From: Pseudomonas kielensis
Lineage (GTDB): Bacteria > Pseudomonadota > Gammaproteobacteria > Pseudomonadales > Pseudomonadaceae
Assembly: GCF_014236655.1 (NCBI RefSeq)
Contig: NZ_JACMYG010000008.1
Location: 62,001-126,000, forward strand
DNA length: 64,000 nucleotides
Reading direction: 5' to 3'
The translations under genes and the position numbers were made by a program. Below are positions 16,132 to 24,887 of the stretch, in pieces (the first letter of the stretch is position 1; each line of letters opens with the position of its first letter). Under the pieces are notes generated by a model. That model saw only the letters and a list, made by a program, of their open reading frames with translations, was not told the origin of the DNA and searched no databases.

Positions 16132-17202
16132 ATGAGCGTGGAGTGCTTTGTCACGGGGGGTACCGGCTTTATCGGTCAACATTTGGTGGCGCACTTGAGT
16201 GCAAAAGGTCACACCGTTCGGGTGTTGATGCGGCGCCCGGATCGACTGGCTGCACTGCGCGAGCAAGTCGACAACTTGGGAGGCTGCGCAGCCCGGGTAT
16301 TTGCCGTAGCTGGCGATCTGGAACGGGACAATCTGGGGCTGAGTCTTGCTGACCGAGAAGTGCTGAGGCGCGCCAGAGTCATGTTCCACCTGGGTGCCCA
16401 CTTCGCATGGGGGCTTTCAGTGGAGCATGCTCGTGCGGTGAATGTGGAAGGGGCAAAGCGCGTGGCGCTGTTGGCGGCTGAGCAAAAGAGCCGGTTAGTG
16501 ATGATCGGCGGCTACATGCTGAAAAATCATGAACATCTGCAGCGCATCGGAATTGATCCTCGTTATCCGGAGCTGACGAATTGGCCTGCTGTCTACCGAC
16601 GTGTCGGTGGTTACGAGGGGAGCAAGCTGGAGGCGCATTTTGCGACCCTGGAGGTGATGTTTACCAAGGGCGGGGAGATGACCGTTGTCCACCCCGCGAC
16701 GGTTTGTGGCCACAGCCGTACGGGGCATATCCTTGACGGTCAGCCGCTGGTGGAGCTGATACGCAACCTTGTGCAGGGAAAGCTGACTGCGGTGCCTGGT
16801 ACCGCCGAGCACTGGTTGCCACTGGTTAGCGTGGATTACCTGGTGGAACTGATGGCGGTGTGTGCTTTTGATCCTGCCATGGTGGGCCAGGAACTGCTGG
16901 CGCTGGATGACCAAACGCCCAACTTGCGAGAATTGCTGGTACAGGCGGCAAAACCTTTGGGCTTAAAGTCTCCCAAGCATTATATTTCGCTCCGATTGCT
17001 TAAGTTGCTGCTGAGTATTCCTCCCGTTGCGCGGTTTTTGAATTCAAAACCCGAAGCCCTGGACTTTATCCAGACCACTCGTTTTGATACCGCGGCGGTC
17101 GAGCAATTTGCCAATAGGCATGGAATAGCCAAGCCGGATATACGTCAGTCTTTGCAACTCACGGCAAGGTTCGTCAACTCATATTGCATAGCCAAGGGCT
17201 AG
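16132..17202 (+). CDS. NAD(P)-dependent epimerase/dehydratase (extended SDR)
   Basis: 356 residues from MSVECFVTGGTGFIGQHLVA, with the extended-SDR nucleotide loop TGGTGFIG. The family catalytic Tyr-X3-Lys appears as YEGSK (about residue 161). The C-terminal part (LPLVSVDYLVELMAVC and beyond) follows the 3-beta-HSD/sterol-dehydrogenase style. AAGGAACAGGGAA precedes the ATG. It is divergent from the MerR gene, and a MerR-like operator overlaps its likely promoter, so it is probably inducible. Substrate unknown. Confidence 0.85.
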   Translation: MSVECFVTGGTGFIGQHLVAHLSAKGHTVRVLMRRPDRLAALREQVDNLGGCAARVFAVAGDLERDNLGLSLADREVLRRARVMFHLGAHFAWGLSVEHARAVNVEGAKRVALLAAEQKSRLVMIGGYMLKNHEHLQRIGIDPRYPELTNWPAVYRRVGGYEGSKLEAHFATLEVMFTKGGEMTVVHPATVCGHSRTGHILDGQPLVELIRNLVQGKLTAVPGTAEHWLPLVSVDYLVELMAVCAFDPAMVGQELLALDDQTPNLRELLVQAAKPLGLKSPKHYISLRLLKLLLSIPPVARFLNSKPEALDFIQTTRFDTAAVEQFANRHGIAKPDIRQSLQLTARFVNSYCIAKG

Positions 17203-17301
17203 GCCCTCTGACTTCTCCCTTGGGAGCAGCCTCAAACTTTGTGCCGTCGATGCAGGGCGGCATTCTATCGAACGACCATTCAGCGACAGGGATCGTCAAC
17301 A

Positions 17302-18201
17302 ATGCAATCTACTTTCAGCAAAGGCGTCATGTTTGCACTCAGTGCTGCGGCACTGAACGCAACGATCGGTGTACTCAGCAAAGTGCTCATGAGTAATGGA
17401 TTCACCGCCAGCAGTGTCGCTGTCATCAAGACCGTACTGGGTTGCGTGCTTCTCTCGGTCTTACTGTTTTTTCTCAAACGCCCGACGGCGTCGATCAAAT
17501 GGACTCAAGCGGCTATCTGCGCATTCCTTGGCATCTTTGTGCTGTTCCATTTCGAAACGTCCGCCTATCGACACTACGCTGCGGCAGGTGTGGTGGTGAT
17601 GCTGATGGCCAGTGCCTCAATCTCCTCGATCATTCTGGGGCGCATTTTCCTCAAGGATGCCATCACCGCGAATGCTACCGTCGGCGCCGCACTGGCTATC
17701 GCTGGGATCTCGGTGATCTTCGGCGGCGACCTGCAGCAGGGCTTCACCCTGCAAGGTGCTGCGCTCGCCTGCGTGGCGGGCTGCGGCTATGGGGCCTTTT
17801 CGGTTGCCATGAAGCGTATGGGGGTGTCGGGAGGACTGCACTTCACCCGGCAATTGTTGTTCTTTGGCAGCCTGTACCTGCTGATGCCGGCTGCGGCCGA
17901 TGGTTTTGCGATAGGCGAGCTGTCGCCGCTGGCGATCGCCGCGCTGCTGGCGCTGGCCACACTGCCGACAATCCTGGGCTTTTTCTGCACCACCAAGGCC
18001 ATCGAGTATCTCAAGCCATCCCAAGTGCAAGCGCTGGAACTGACCGAGCCACTGTTCGCCGCGCTGCTGGCGTTTGTGGCGCTCAATGAAGTACCGCGCG
18101 AAAGCCTGTACGCGGGAGCGGCATTGATCATCGTCGGCCTGTGTTTCTCCAACGAACTGATCCGCTTGGGCAGCAAAGCCTCCGTCCCTTCGACCGAGTG
18201 A
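17302..18201 (+). CDS. EamA/DMT-family transporter
   Basis: 299 residues from MQSTFSKGVMFALSAAALNA, with ten predicted membrane helices in two five-helix EamA repeats; the second begins near GAALACVAGCGYGAFSVAMK. The closing repeat motif (IEYLKPSQVQALELTEPLFA, ALNEVPRESLYAGAALIIVG) is typical of the drug/metabolite exporter superfamily. The start is chosen for the signal-less first helix; its ribosome site is weak (CAGGGAT). It follows the epimerase gene by 99 bp. Substrate unknown. Confidence 0.86.
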   Translation: MQSTFSKGVMFALSAAALNATIGVLSKVLMSNGFTASSVAVIKTVLGCVLLSVLLFFLKRPTASIKWTQAAICAFLGIFVLFHFETSAYRHYAAAGVVVMLMASASISSIILGRIFLKDAITANATVGAALAIAGISVIFGGDLQQGFTLQGAALACVAGCGYGAFSVAMKRMGVSGGLHFTRQLLFFGSLYLLMPAAADGFAIGELSPLAIAALLALATLPTILGFFCTTKAIEYLKPSQVQALELTEPLFAALLAFVALNEVPRESLYAGAALIIVGLCFSNELIRLGSKASVPSTE

Positions 18202-18421
18202 GCCAGTCTCGGACTCTGATGACTTTGGCAATCTGTGGTTGTTAAGTGTTTTGAGCGACTGACTGTTTCTGGCTGAAGCGGTCAGTCCAAATACCCTCGG
18301 ATGTATTCGTCACACGTTGGTGCAGCCGATAGATGCCGTCGTAGGGTAGGGGGGCGGAAATGGCCGATAGAGACGCGGAAGCGATAGCGACAGGGTGCGT
18401 CAGGAATCGTGTGCTGCAGAA

Positions 18422-18455
18422 ACGACAAAGCCCTGAATAATCAGGGCTTTGTCGT
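18422..18455 (-). terminator. Terminator after tRNA-Ser
   Basis: ACGACAAAGCCCTGA (18422-18436) pairs perfectly over 15 bp with 18441-18455 across a 4-nt loop. It lies 8 bp past the tRNA 3' end on the minus strand. Confidence 0.8.
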
Positions 18456-18462
18456 ATAAATG

Positions 18463-18550
18463 TGGCGGAAGCGTAGAGATTCGAACTCTAGGATAGTTGC
18501 CCATCGACGGTTTTCAAGACCGTTGCCTTAAACCACTCGGCCACGCTTCC
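18463..18550 (-). tRNA. tRNA-Ser (anticodon UGA)
   Basis: The minus strand starts GGAAGCGTGGCCGAGTGGTT and ends ACGCTTCCGCCA. The acceptor stem GGAAGCG/CGCTTCC is perfect, the anticodon stem holds CTTGAAA giving UGA, and the long variable arm of a class II tRNA is present. CCA is encoded. Length 88. Confidence 0.97.
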
Positions 18551-18569
18551 AAACTGCTTTGCGGGCGCC

Positions 18570-18597
18570 ATAATACCCGAATGAAACACACTGTCAA
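18570..18597 (-). promoter_or_regulatory. Sigma-70 promoter of tRNA-Ser
   Basis: On the minus strand TTGACA and TATTAT are separated by 16 bp and lie about 20 bp before the tRNA 5' end; both boxes are near consensus. Confidence 0.8.
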
Positions 18598-18674
18598 ACT
18601 CTCTGCATAGCTAGTTACAGAGCGTCTGTTATGATCTTTGCGACTGAACGTTTCAAACCTACAGGAGTGTCGCC

Positions 18675-19346
18675 ATGCGCGAACAGGATTACGCAGTTAA
18701 TAACAGCGTGCAGGCTGAGCAGCTAGAGGTTAGCCGCGTCCTGCGCAACACGTACGGCTTGCTCGCCCTTACCCTGGCCTTCAGCGGTGTGATGGCGTTC
18801 GTGGCGCAGCAGATGCGGGTCGGTTACCCGAATATCTTTGTGGTGCTGATCGGCTTCTATGGCCTGTTCTTCCTCACCAACAAACTCCGTGATTCGGCCT
18901 GGGGCCTGGTGTCGGCTTTTGCCCTGACCGGCTTCATGGGCTTTCTGCTTGGCCCGATCCTCAACCGTTACCTGGGCATGCAGGGCGGCGCCGAAGTGGT
19001 CAGCTCGGCCTTTGCCATGACCGCGCTGGTGTTCGGCGGCCTGTCGGCCTATGTGCTGATCACCCGCAAGGACATGAGCTTCCTCGGTGGTTTCATCACG
19101 GCGGGCTTCTTCGTCCTGCTGGGTGCAGTGCTGGCGAGCATGTTCTTCCAGATCAGCGGCCTGCAACTGGCGATCAGCGCTGGTTTCGTACTGTTTTCCT
19201 CGGTCTGCATTCTGTTCCAGACCAGCGCCATCATCCATGGCGGCGAGCGTAACTACATCATGGCGACCATCAGCCTGTATGTATCGATCTACAACCTGTT
19301 CGTCAGCTTGCTGCAGCTGTTCGGCATCATGGGCCGCGATGACTGA
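18675..19346 (+). CDS. YccA-like Bax inhibitor-1 family membrane protein
   Basis: 223 residues with seven hydrophobic segments and a 25-residue cytoplasmic N-terminus. The BI-1 signature is visible in VLRNTYGLLALTLAFSGVMA and in the last helix/tail, SLYVSIYNLFVSLLQLFGIM followed by acidic GRDD. In E. coli YccA modulates the FtsH membrane protease and protects SecY. ACAGGAGTGTCGCC gives the ribosome site. It is a single-gene unit closed by a strong terminator. Confidence 0.93.
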   Translation: MREQDYAVNNSVQAEQLEVSRVLRNTYGLLALTLAFSGVMAFVAQQMRVGYPNIFVVLIGFYGLFFLTNKLRDSAWGLVSAFALTGFMGFLLGPILNRYLGMQGGAEVVSSAFAMTALVFGGLSAYVLITRKDMSFLGGFITAGFFVLLGAVLASMFFQISGLQLAISAGFVLFSSVCILFQTSAIIHGGERNYIMATISLYVSIYNLFVSLLQLFGIMGRDD

Positions 19347-19363
19347 TCGACGCCTTTGACACT

Positions 19364-19391
19364 AAAAAACCCGCCTCGGCGGGTTTTTTTT
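19364..19391 (+). terminator. Rho-independent terminator after the yccA-like gene
   Basis: AAAAAACCCGCC-TC-GGCGGGTTTTTTTT; GC stem flanked by A- and T-runs, so it can serve both the yccA-like gene and the convergent lipoprotein gene. Confidence 0.92.
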
Positions 19392-19412
19392 GGCCTGCCA
19401 TTCGCCCCGGCT

Positions 19413-19742
19413 TCACTCGGTGACGATGATGCTGCCGTCGGCCTGTTGCCGGTAGATGGTGTACGGCAGCAGGGCGGTGTCCAGCACCCCGGAAATCAGC
19501 GCATCGATCAACACCACGATGGTGCCGTTGTCGTATTTTTGCGCGTCGATGCCTTCCTTCAGCGGTGCGTAGAGGGTGCAGAAGTCATAAGTCACTCCGC
19601 TGTAGATGCGGGGTACGGCGCCGCAGTAACTTTTCTGTTCCTTGAGGCTGGCTGCCGCCGCTTCGTCGCTGCGCACCACCGTCTGTAGCGTCCCGCAGCC
19701 TGACAGCAGCATCGCTGCCAGGAGCACACCGTGAATTTTCAT
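19413..19742 (-). CDS. YceK/YidQ-family lipoprotein
   Basis: 109 residues from MKIHGVLLAAMLLSGCGTLQ, with a lipobox LLSGC placing the mature Cys at residue 16. AAGGA lies 10 bp upstream, which selects this start over an upstream in-frame ATG. The mature part has the YceK-type pattern CGAVPRIYSGVTYDFCTLYA with two Cys that probably pair, then a hydrophobic IDALISGVLDTALLPYTIYR. It is expected in the periplasm, tethered to a membrane. Function unknown. Confidence 0.85.
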   Translation of the reverse strand: MKIHGVLLAAMLLSGCGTLQTVVRSDEAAAASLKEQKSYCGAVPRIYSGVTYDFCTLYAPLKEGIDAQKYDNGTIVVLIDALISGVLDTALLPYTIYRQQADGSIIVTE

Positions 19743-19799
19743 GCCGCCAATCCTTCGCCGGAAAAATTGCACTGTACGCCGTTGTGCGTCAGACCACAC

Positions 19800-20237
19800 T
19801 CACGCCATCGGCGGCAGGCGGCGCTTGACCGGGGTTTTCTTGACGATCGCGGTGTTGGTCTCAGCGTAGCTGTTGAGGCGGTCGAGCAGGGTGTCGAGCT
19901 GTTCCATCGAGCGCACGTGCAGGCGCGCGATGAAGCAGTCGTCGCCGGTGACCTTGTCACATTCGGTGAACTCGGGGATGGCCTGGATCTGCCGTTCAAC
20001 ATGCTGCAACTGGCCCGGTAGCGGGCGGATGCGCACGATGGCCTGCAACTGGTAGCCAAAGCACTTGGGGTCGATTTCGACGGTGTAGCCCGTAAGCACG
20101 CCACGCTCTTCGAGGCGGCGCAGGCGCTCGGCAACGCTGGGGGAAGACAGGCCGCTGATCTGCGCCAGGGCCTTGAGCGAGCGTCGCGAGTCCTGCATCA
20201 GGGCGCTGATCAGCAGTTGATCGATGTCGTCAGTCAT
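19800..20237 (-). CDS. Lrp/AsnC-family transcriptional regulator
   Basis: 145 residues. The N-terminal HTH reads DQLLISALMQDSRRSLKALA and ISGLSSPSVAERLRRLEERG; the RAM ligand-binding domain follows (YQLQAIVRIRPLPGQLQHV through VTGDDCFIARLHVRSMEQLD). AAGAGG lies 7 bp upstream of the ATG. It is divergent from an EamA exporter gene 132 bp away, the usual pairing in which an Lrp protein senses an amino acid and switches on its exporter. The effector is unknown. Confidence 0.92.
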   Translation of the reverse strand: MTDDIDQLLISALMQDSRRSLKALAQISGLSSPSVAERLRRLEERGVLTGYTVEIDPKCFGYQLQAIVRIRPLPGQLQHVERQIQAIPEFTECDKVTGDDCFIARLHVRSMEQLDTLLDRLNSYAETNTAIVKKTPVKRRLPPMA

Positions 20238-20369
20238 CTGAAACCTCTTAGGCAATAACCTGGAATTGCCTTGATAAAAAAGGTGAATTCGTAGTTTAGC
20301 CTGCATTTGGCCATGGAGGTGGCGGGTGCCGCAGCGCCATACTTTGCGCTCACAACGAGGAACCTGATC

Positions 20370-21263
20370 ATGGACAACACCCTTCGTCGCGGCTCGCTGG
20401 AAATGACCGCCGCCATGCTGATTTCCGGAACCATTGGCTGGTTCGTGCTGGTCAGCGGCCAGCCGGTACTGGATGTAGTGTTCTGGCGCTGCGTGTTCGG
20501 CGCGGCGACCCTGTTGCTGATTTGCGGGCTGTTCGGCTTCCTGCGCCCGGGCCTCTTGAGTCGCACCACGTTCCTGCTGGCCGTGCTCAGCGGGGTGGCG
20601 ATTGTCGGCAACTGGGTGCTGCTGTTTGCTTCCTACTCGCGGGCTTCGATTGCCATCGGCACGGCGGTGTACAACGTCCAGCCGTTCATGCTGGTGGGGC
20701 TGGCGGCATTGTTCCTCGGTGAGAAGATCAGCGTGCAAAAGCTGTCCTGGCTGGGGCTCGCGTTTCTCGGGATGCTGGCGATCGTCAGTGCCCATGGCGA
20801 GCAGGGCGTGGGTGGCGATCAGTACCTACTGGGGATTGCCCTGGCCTTGGGCGCGGCGCTGCTGTACGCCTTTGCCGCGCTGATCATCAAGCGCCTGACC
20901 GGCACGCCACCGCACTTGATTGCGCTGATCCAGGTCTGCACCGGTGTGCTGTTGCTGGCACCCTGGGCCAATTGGTCGGCGCTGCCCCAAACGTCGACGG
21001 CCTGGGCCAGCCTGCTGATCCTGGGCATTGTCCATACCGGGGTGATGTACGTGCTGTTGTACGGTGCGATCCAGAAGCTGCCGACCGCATTGACCGGAGC
21101 GCTGTCGTTCATCTATCCGATCGCGGCGATTCTGGTGGACTGGCTGGCTTTTGGTCATCGCCTGGGACTGCTGCAATGGATCGGTGTGGCGGCGATTCTG
21201 CTGGCGGCTGCCGGCATGCAACAAGGTTGGGGCAGCGCTACGCGCAAAACCGTGACGTCCTGA
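20370..21263 (+). CDS. EamA/DMT-family exporter, likely Lrp-controlled
   Basis: 297 residues from MDNTLRRGSLEMTAAMLISG, with ten membrane helices in two EamA repeats (GTIGWFVLVSG and later GIALALGAALLYAFAALIIK). ACGAGGAACC provides the ribosome site; an upstream in-frame extension lies over the promoter and is rejected. Divergence from the Lrp-type gene suggests amino-acid or related metabolite export. It differs clearly in sequence from the EamA protein at 17302. Confidence 0.88.
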   Translation: MDNTLRRGSLEMTAAMLISGTIGWFVLVSGQPVLDVVFWRCVFGAATLLLICGLFGFLRPGLLSRTTFLLAVLSGVAIVGNWVLLFASYSRASIAIGTAVYNVQPFMLVGLAALFLGEKISVQKLSWLGLAFLGMLAIVSAHGEQGVGGDQYLLGIALALGAALLYAFAALIIKRLTGTPPHLIALIQVCTGVLLLAPWANWSALPQTSTAWASLLILGIVHTGVMYVLLYGAIQKLPTALTGALSFIYPIAAILVDWLAFGHRLGLLQWIGVAAILLAAAGMQQGWGSATRKTVTS

Positions 21264-21270
21264 GTGCTGT

Positions 21271-22350
21271 TCAGATCTTCCAGTGGGGGGCCGACTTGAC
21301 CAGGCGCTGGCGCATCTCGTTAAGGTTGCTTGCCAGTTGCCGGGTCAACAACCGGTAACCGTCCAGTGCGCTGTACACCGGCGTCTCCATCGCGTTTTGC
21401 AGCAGCGGCTCGCTGCTGTTGCGCTCAAGGCGTTGGGTGGTACCGGATTGCAGGGCGCGCGCCATGCCGATCAGCAGCCGGCGAATTTCGCGATGTTCGG
21501 CTTTGAGCGCCAGTTGCATCTGGGCCATGGCCTGTTCGTCGCGGGTGTCGGGGCGGGTGTTGGCGAGGATTTCCAGGGTGCTGATGCACAGCCGCAGGTT
21601 GCGTTGCACAGCGTCCAGTTCGGTGATGGAAATGCGCACCTCCTTGGACACCGAGGGCATCAGCGAGCGCAGTTGCACCATCACCGCGTTCAAGTGCCCG
21701 AGGAGTTTGAGGTAGTGGTCGTCGGTCACCGACTGCCCGCTGATGATCCGGCTGTAGATGCTTGCGCAGTCACGCAGCGCCCCGGCCAGTTTGTAGCGCC
21801 AGGAATACACCGCATACAGCGGCAGGGCGAAGGAAAACGCCAGGGCCAGGACGATGCCGATCAGGATATCCACGGTGCGCCACAGCCCATCGGTGACGGG
21901 GTTGTCGCCATGGCCGGCGACGATGAACACGGTGATCGCCGACAGCAGCGCGGTGTAACCGCCCTTGCCGATGGCGTGGTAGGAGAAGAAGCCGCAGACC
22001 ACCGACATGCCGAAGTAGGTCAGCCACGGCAGGCCAAGCCAGGCCTGCTGCAGCACCAGCAGCAACCCCACGGCGGCCCCGATCAACGTGCCATAGGCGC
22101 GCTCGGCGGCTTTTTTACCGATGTTGCCGTGGTGTTGCAGGCCGCCGATCACCACCAGCATGGTGACGGATGCCCACTCGCCATGGGGCAGGTTGATCCC
22201 CGTGGTCAGCAGGATGGTCGCCAGCAGGCCCAATGATACCCGGATGGCGTGGATCACCCGGGCGTTGCGGTAGCGCCGGTACGGGTCCAGCAAGGGCCGT
22301 AGCAGGCGCCGCAACACGGGTGGCAGGCGCAGTGAGCGAAAGGCAGTCAT
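21271..22350 (-). CDS. FUSC-family inner-membrane protein
   Basis: 359 residues. The N-terminal half has about six membrane helices with the FUSC core (ASVTMLVVIGGLQHHGNIG, KKAAERAYGTLIGAAVGLLL); the C-terminal half (about 180-350) is a cytoplasmic helical domain. The protein is half the length of YccS/AaeB proteins, matching the YeeA-like single-module group often linked to aromatic acid efflux. It converges on the EamA gene with 7 bp between stops and follows the dehydrogenase gene, 30 bp away on the same strand. Confidence 0.83.
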   Translation of the reverse strand: MTAFRSLRLPPVLRRLLRPLLDPYRRYRNARVIHAIRVSLGLLATILLTTGINLPHGEWASVTMLVVIGGLQHHGNIGKKAAERAYGTLIGAAVGLLLVLQQAWLGLPWLTYFGMSVVCGFFSYHAIGKGGYTALLSAITVFIVAGHGDNPVTDGLWRTVDILIGIVLALAFSFALPLYAVYSWRYKLAGALRDCASIYSRIISGQSVTDDHYLKLLGHLNAVMVQLRSLMPSVSKEVRISITELDAVQRNLRLCISTLEILANTRPDTRDEQAMAQMQLALKAEHREIRRLLIGMARALQSGTTQRLERNSSEPLLQNAMETPVYSALDGYRLLTRQLASNLNEMRQRLVKSAPHWKI

Positions 22351-22380
22351 CGGGTTGCCGGGGTGTCCTTGAGCCGTGTG

Positions 22381-24006
22381 CTAGAAAATGTAGTCGGTTG
22401 TCAGGAAGCTCGACTCCCGGCCGCGGATGATGTCGCTGATCAAGGTTTTGTTGCTCTCCTGGAACTTGGTCGCCACCAGGGTGCGAATCGAGAACGTGCG
22501 CAAGGCGTCGTGCACCGACAGCGTGCCTTCTGCCGAATTCTTCCGGCCGTTGAACGGGAAGGTGTCCGGGCCACGCTGGCACTGGGCGTTGATATTAATG
22601 CGGCCGACCTGATTGGCAAAGGTGTCCACCAGGCGCCCCACTTCGGCGGCGTTGGTGCCGAACAGGCTCAGCTGTTGACCGAAGTCTGACTCCAGGACGT
22701 AGTCGATCACCGTATCCAGGTCACGATAAGGCACGATAGGCACCACCGGGCCGAACTGTTCTTCCTGATAGACGCGCATGTCGGTGGTCACCGGGTACAG
22801 CACTGCCGGGTAGAAGAATGAACCGCGGGCCTGGCCGCCGTGGGTGTTGATCACCTTGGCGCCTTTGCGTACGGCGTCATCCATCAGGCCGTGCAGGTAG
22901 TCGACCTTGCCCGACTCCGGCAGTGGGGTCAGTGCCACGCCGTTTTCCCACGGCATGCCGGGCTTGAGGGTGGCGAGCTTGTGGTTGAACTTCTCGATGA
23001 AGCGATCGACCACCTCTTCATGCACAAACAGGATTTTCAGCGCGGTGCAGCGCTGGCCGTTGAACGACAGCGAGCCGGTGACGGCTTCGTTGACCGCGTT
23101 GTCCAGGTCGACCTCGGGCAGCACGATGCCAGGGTTCTTGGCATCCAGCCCCAGGGCCGCGCGCAAGCGGTGGGGTTTGGGGTGCAGTTTTTTCAGGTCG
23201 CTGGCGGCCTTGTTGGTGCCGATAAAGGCAAAGATATCGATCTTGCCGCTGGCCATCAGCGCGCTGACGGTCTCACGGCCGCTGCCGTAGATCACGTTGA
23301 TCACCCCGGCCGGGAAGCTGTCGCGGAAGGCTTCGAGCAACGGGCGAATCAGCAGTACCCCCAGCTTGGCGGGCTTGAACACCACGGTATTGCCCATGAT
23401 CAATGCCGGGATCAGGGTGGTGAAGGTCTCGTTGAGTGGGTAGTTGTAAGGCCCCATGCACAGGGCGACGCCCAGGGGGACGCGGCGGATCTGGCCGAGG
23501 GTGTCCTGTTCCAGCTCAAAGCGGCTGGAGCGACGGTCCAGTTCCTTGAGGGCATTGATGGTGTCGACGATGTAGTCGCAGGTGCGGTCGAACTCTTTTT
23601 CCGAGTCCTTGAGGTTCTTGCCGATTTCCCACATCAGCAGCTTGACCACGGCGGTGCGCTGTTCGCGCATGCGCCCCAGGAAAGCCTCCACGTGCTGGAT
23701 CCGCTCGGCCACGCGCATTGTCGGCCAACTGCCCTGGCCCCGATCATAGGCGCGGACGGCGGCGTCGAGGGCAGTGAGGGCGGTTTCGGCATCGAGCAGC
23801 GGGGTGCTGCCGAGAATGACTTGTTCGTCGACCCCGTCGACGTCCAGGTACACCGGGCTGCGAACGGCTGCCAGGGGGCCGTTCCACGTGCGCAGGGTGC
23901 CCTCCACCAGGTACTCGCGTTGTTCGATTGGTTCGCCCGGGCGGTAGGGCTCGGGGATGTCGGCGAGGGCAGGAAACAGTGTGCTGAGAATGTTTTGTGT
24001 GCTCAT
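22381..24006 (-). CDS. NADP-dependent glyceraldehyde-3-phosphate dehydrogenase-like ALDH
   Basis: 541 residues from MSTQNILSTLFPALADIPEP. It is an aldehyde dehydrogenase superfamily member with the cofactor-domain motif MGPYNYPLNE (Asn of the oxyanion hole), GSGRETVSALMASGKIDIFA, the catalytic Cys in FNGQRCTALK and the EEQFGPVVPI end motif. The usual LELGG general-base motif reads LGLDAKNP, so the Glu position is Gly. The best family fit is the proteobacterial non-phosphorylating GAPDH group, which would make 3-phosphoglycerate and NADPH. Substrate is inferred from family resemblance only. Confidence 0.82.
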   Translation of the reverse strand: MSTQNILSTLFPALADIPEPYRPGEPIEQREYLVEGTLRTWNGPLAAVRSPVYLDVDGVDEQVILGSTPLLDAETALTALDAAVRAYDRGQGSWPTMRVAERIQHVEAFLGRMREQRTAVVKLLMWEIGKNLKDSEKEFDRTCDYIVDTINALKELDRRSSRFELEQDTLGQIRRVPLGVALCMGPYNYPLNETFTTLIPALIMGNTVVFKPAKLGVLLIRPLLEAFRDSFPAGVINVIYGSGRETVSALMASGKIDIFAFIGTNKAASDLKKLHPKPHRLRAALGLDAKNPGIVLPEVDLDNAVNEAVTGSLSFNGQRCTALKILFVHEEVVDRFIEKFNHKLATLKPGMPWENGVALTPLPESGKVDYLHGLMDDAVRKGAKVINTHGGQARGSFFYPAVLYPVTTDMRVYQEEQFGPVVPIVPYRDLDTVIDYVLESDFGQQLSLFGTNAAEVGRLVDTFANQVGRININAQCQRGPDTFPFNGRKNSAEGTLSVHDALRTFSIRTLVATKFQESNKTLISDIIRGRESSFLTTDYIF

Positions 24007-24482
24007 GAAACTACCCCGTGCTGGATGTGGGCAACGCCGTCGGCAGGTGGCGTGCAGGCAAGATATCGCTCTATGGGTTATACGCTTTGAAAGCAGGTGT
24101 TGATCAATCCTGGTCTCGCACGATGTGTAGCCGCTGTGCGAGGCGGCGTTCGGCGGCGCAGCCGTCGCCCAGCCAGACCCGGATAGGCCTTGTGGATTGC
24201 AGGCTTCGCCAGCGGCTACAAGATCGGCAACCTGCCCGCTGAAGGGCATTCTAGAGCGGTTTCTTTGTGAGTGTCTGGCCCAAGAGTAGTCGATTTGGCG
24301 CACCGCGGATGTAACAAACCGTCACACCGTGGCAGGGGGCGGGTCGACGCGCCTGGCCTCGAAAGCCCCCTTGTTGACCCCCAATGCCCTCAACCACGGG
24401 CAGCGACTGCCTTAGTGTTCAGTGGCCGGTCTTGACTACAAAAAAAGCGCCAGGCCGCGGCGCAGTACAAGTGAGGATGCTT
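24007..24482. other. Intergenic stretch with a long inverted repeat
   Basis: No gene seen. TGTAGCCGCTG (24126-24136) and CAGCGGCTACA (24210-24220) are exact inverse copies 95 bp apart overall, the form of a repeated intergenic element common in P. fluorescens genomes. The segment should also hold the promoters of the dehydrogenase (minus strand) and the cytochrome operon (plus strand). Confidence 0.65.
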
Positions 24483-24869
24483 ATGTGGGCACTGATTCGA
24501 GCCGGGTGGCGGTTTTCCTGCCGTGGGGCGGCGCTGGCGCTGGTACTCGGTGTGTTGGGTGGCTGCGGCGAGGAGCCCAAGGACGGGCCTGATCGCGCGG
24601 CCGCTGCCGCGAGCATACCCGCCGATGCCGGGTTGGCGCGCACTTACGACACCAGTTGCAAGCTGTGCCACGCCAACCCGGCCTCGGGCGCGCCGTTGAC
24701 CGGTGACCAAGTGGCCTGGCGGCCGCGCCTGCAACAAGGCATGGACAGCCTGCTGGACCACACCATCAACGGACACAACGGCATGCCCCCCATGGGTATG
24801 TGCATGCAATGCAGCGAAGACGATTTTCTGGCGCTGATTAGCTTCATGTCCGGCCAACACCTCCAATAA
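24483..24869 (+). CDS. Cytochrome c5-like lipoprotein (monohaem)
   Basis: 128 residues from MWALIRAGWRFSCRGAALAL; GAGG lies 6 bp before this ATG, another ATG two codons upstream being possible. A signal peptide ends in the lipobox LGGC, so it is probably membrane-tethered in the periplasm. The haem site is CKLCH, and MPPMGMCMQCSEDD resembles the Met ligand and Cys pair of cytochrome c5. It heads an operon with an exported FAD oxidase and an exported PLP-fold enzyme, and is the natural electron acceptor for the oxidase. Confidence 0.9.
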   Translation: MWALIRAGWRFSCRGAALALVLGVLGGCGEEPKDGPDRAAAAASIPADAGLARTYDTSCKLCHANPASGAPLTGDQVAWRPRLQQGMDSLLDHTINGHNGMPPMGMCMQCSEDDFLALISFMSGQHLQ

Positions 24870-24887
24870 AAGCACAAGGTGGGATTG

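Noticed and set aside
22840-24090. 416-codon plus-strand frame opposite the dehydrogenase
   Set aside because: Shadow of the ALDH gene, without start signals or recognisable motifs.
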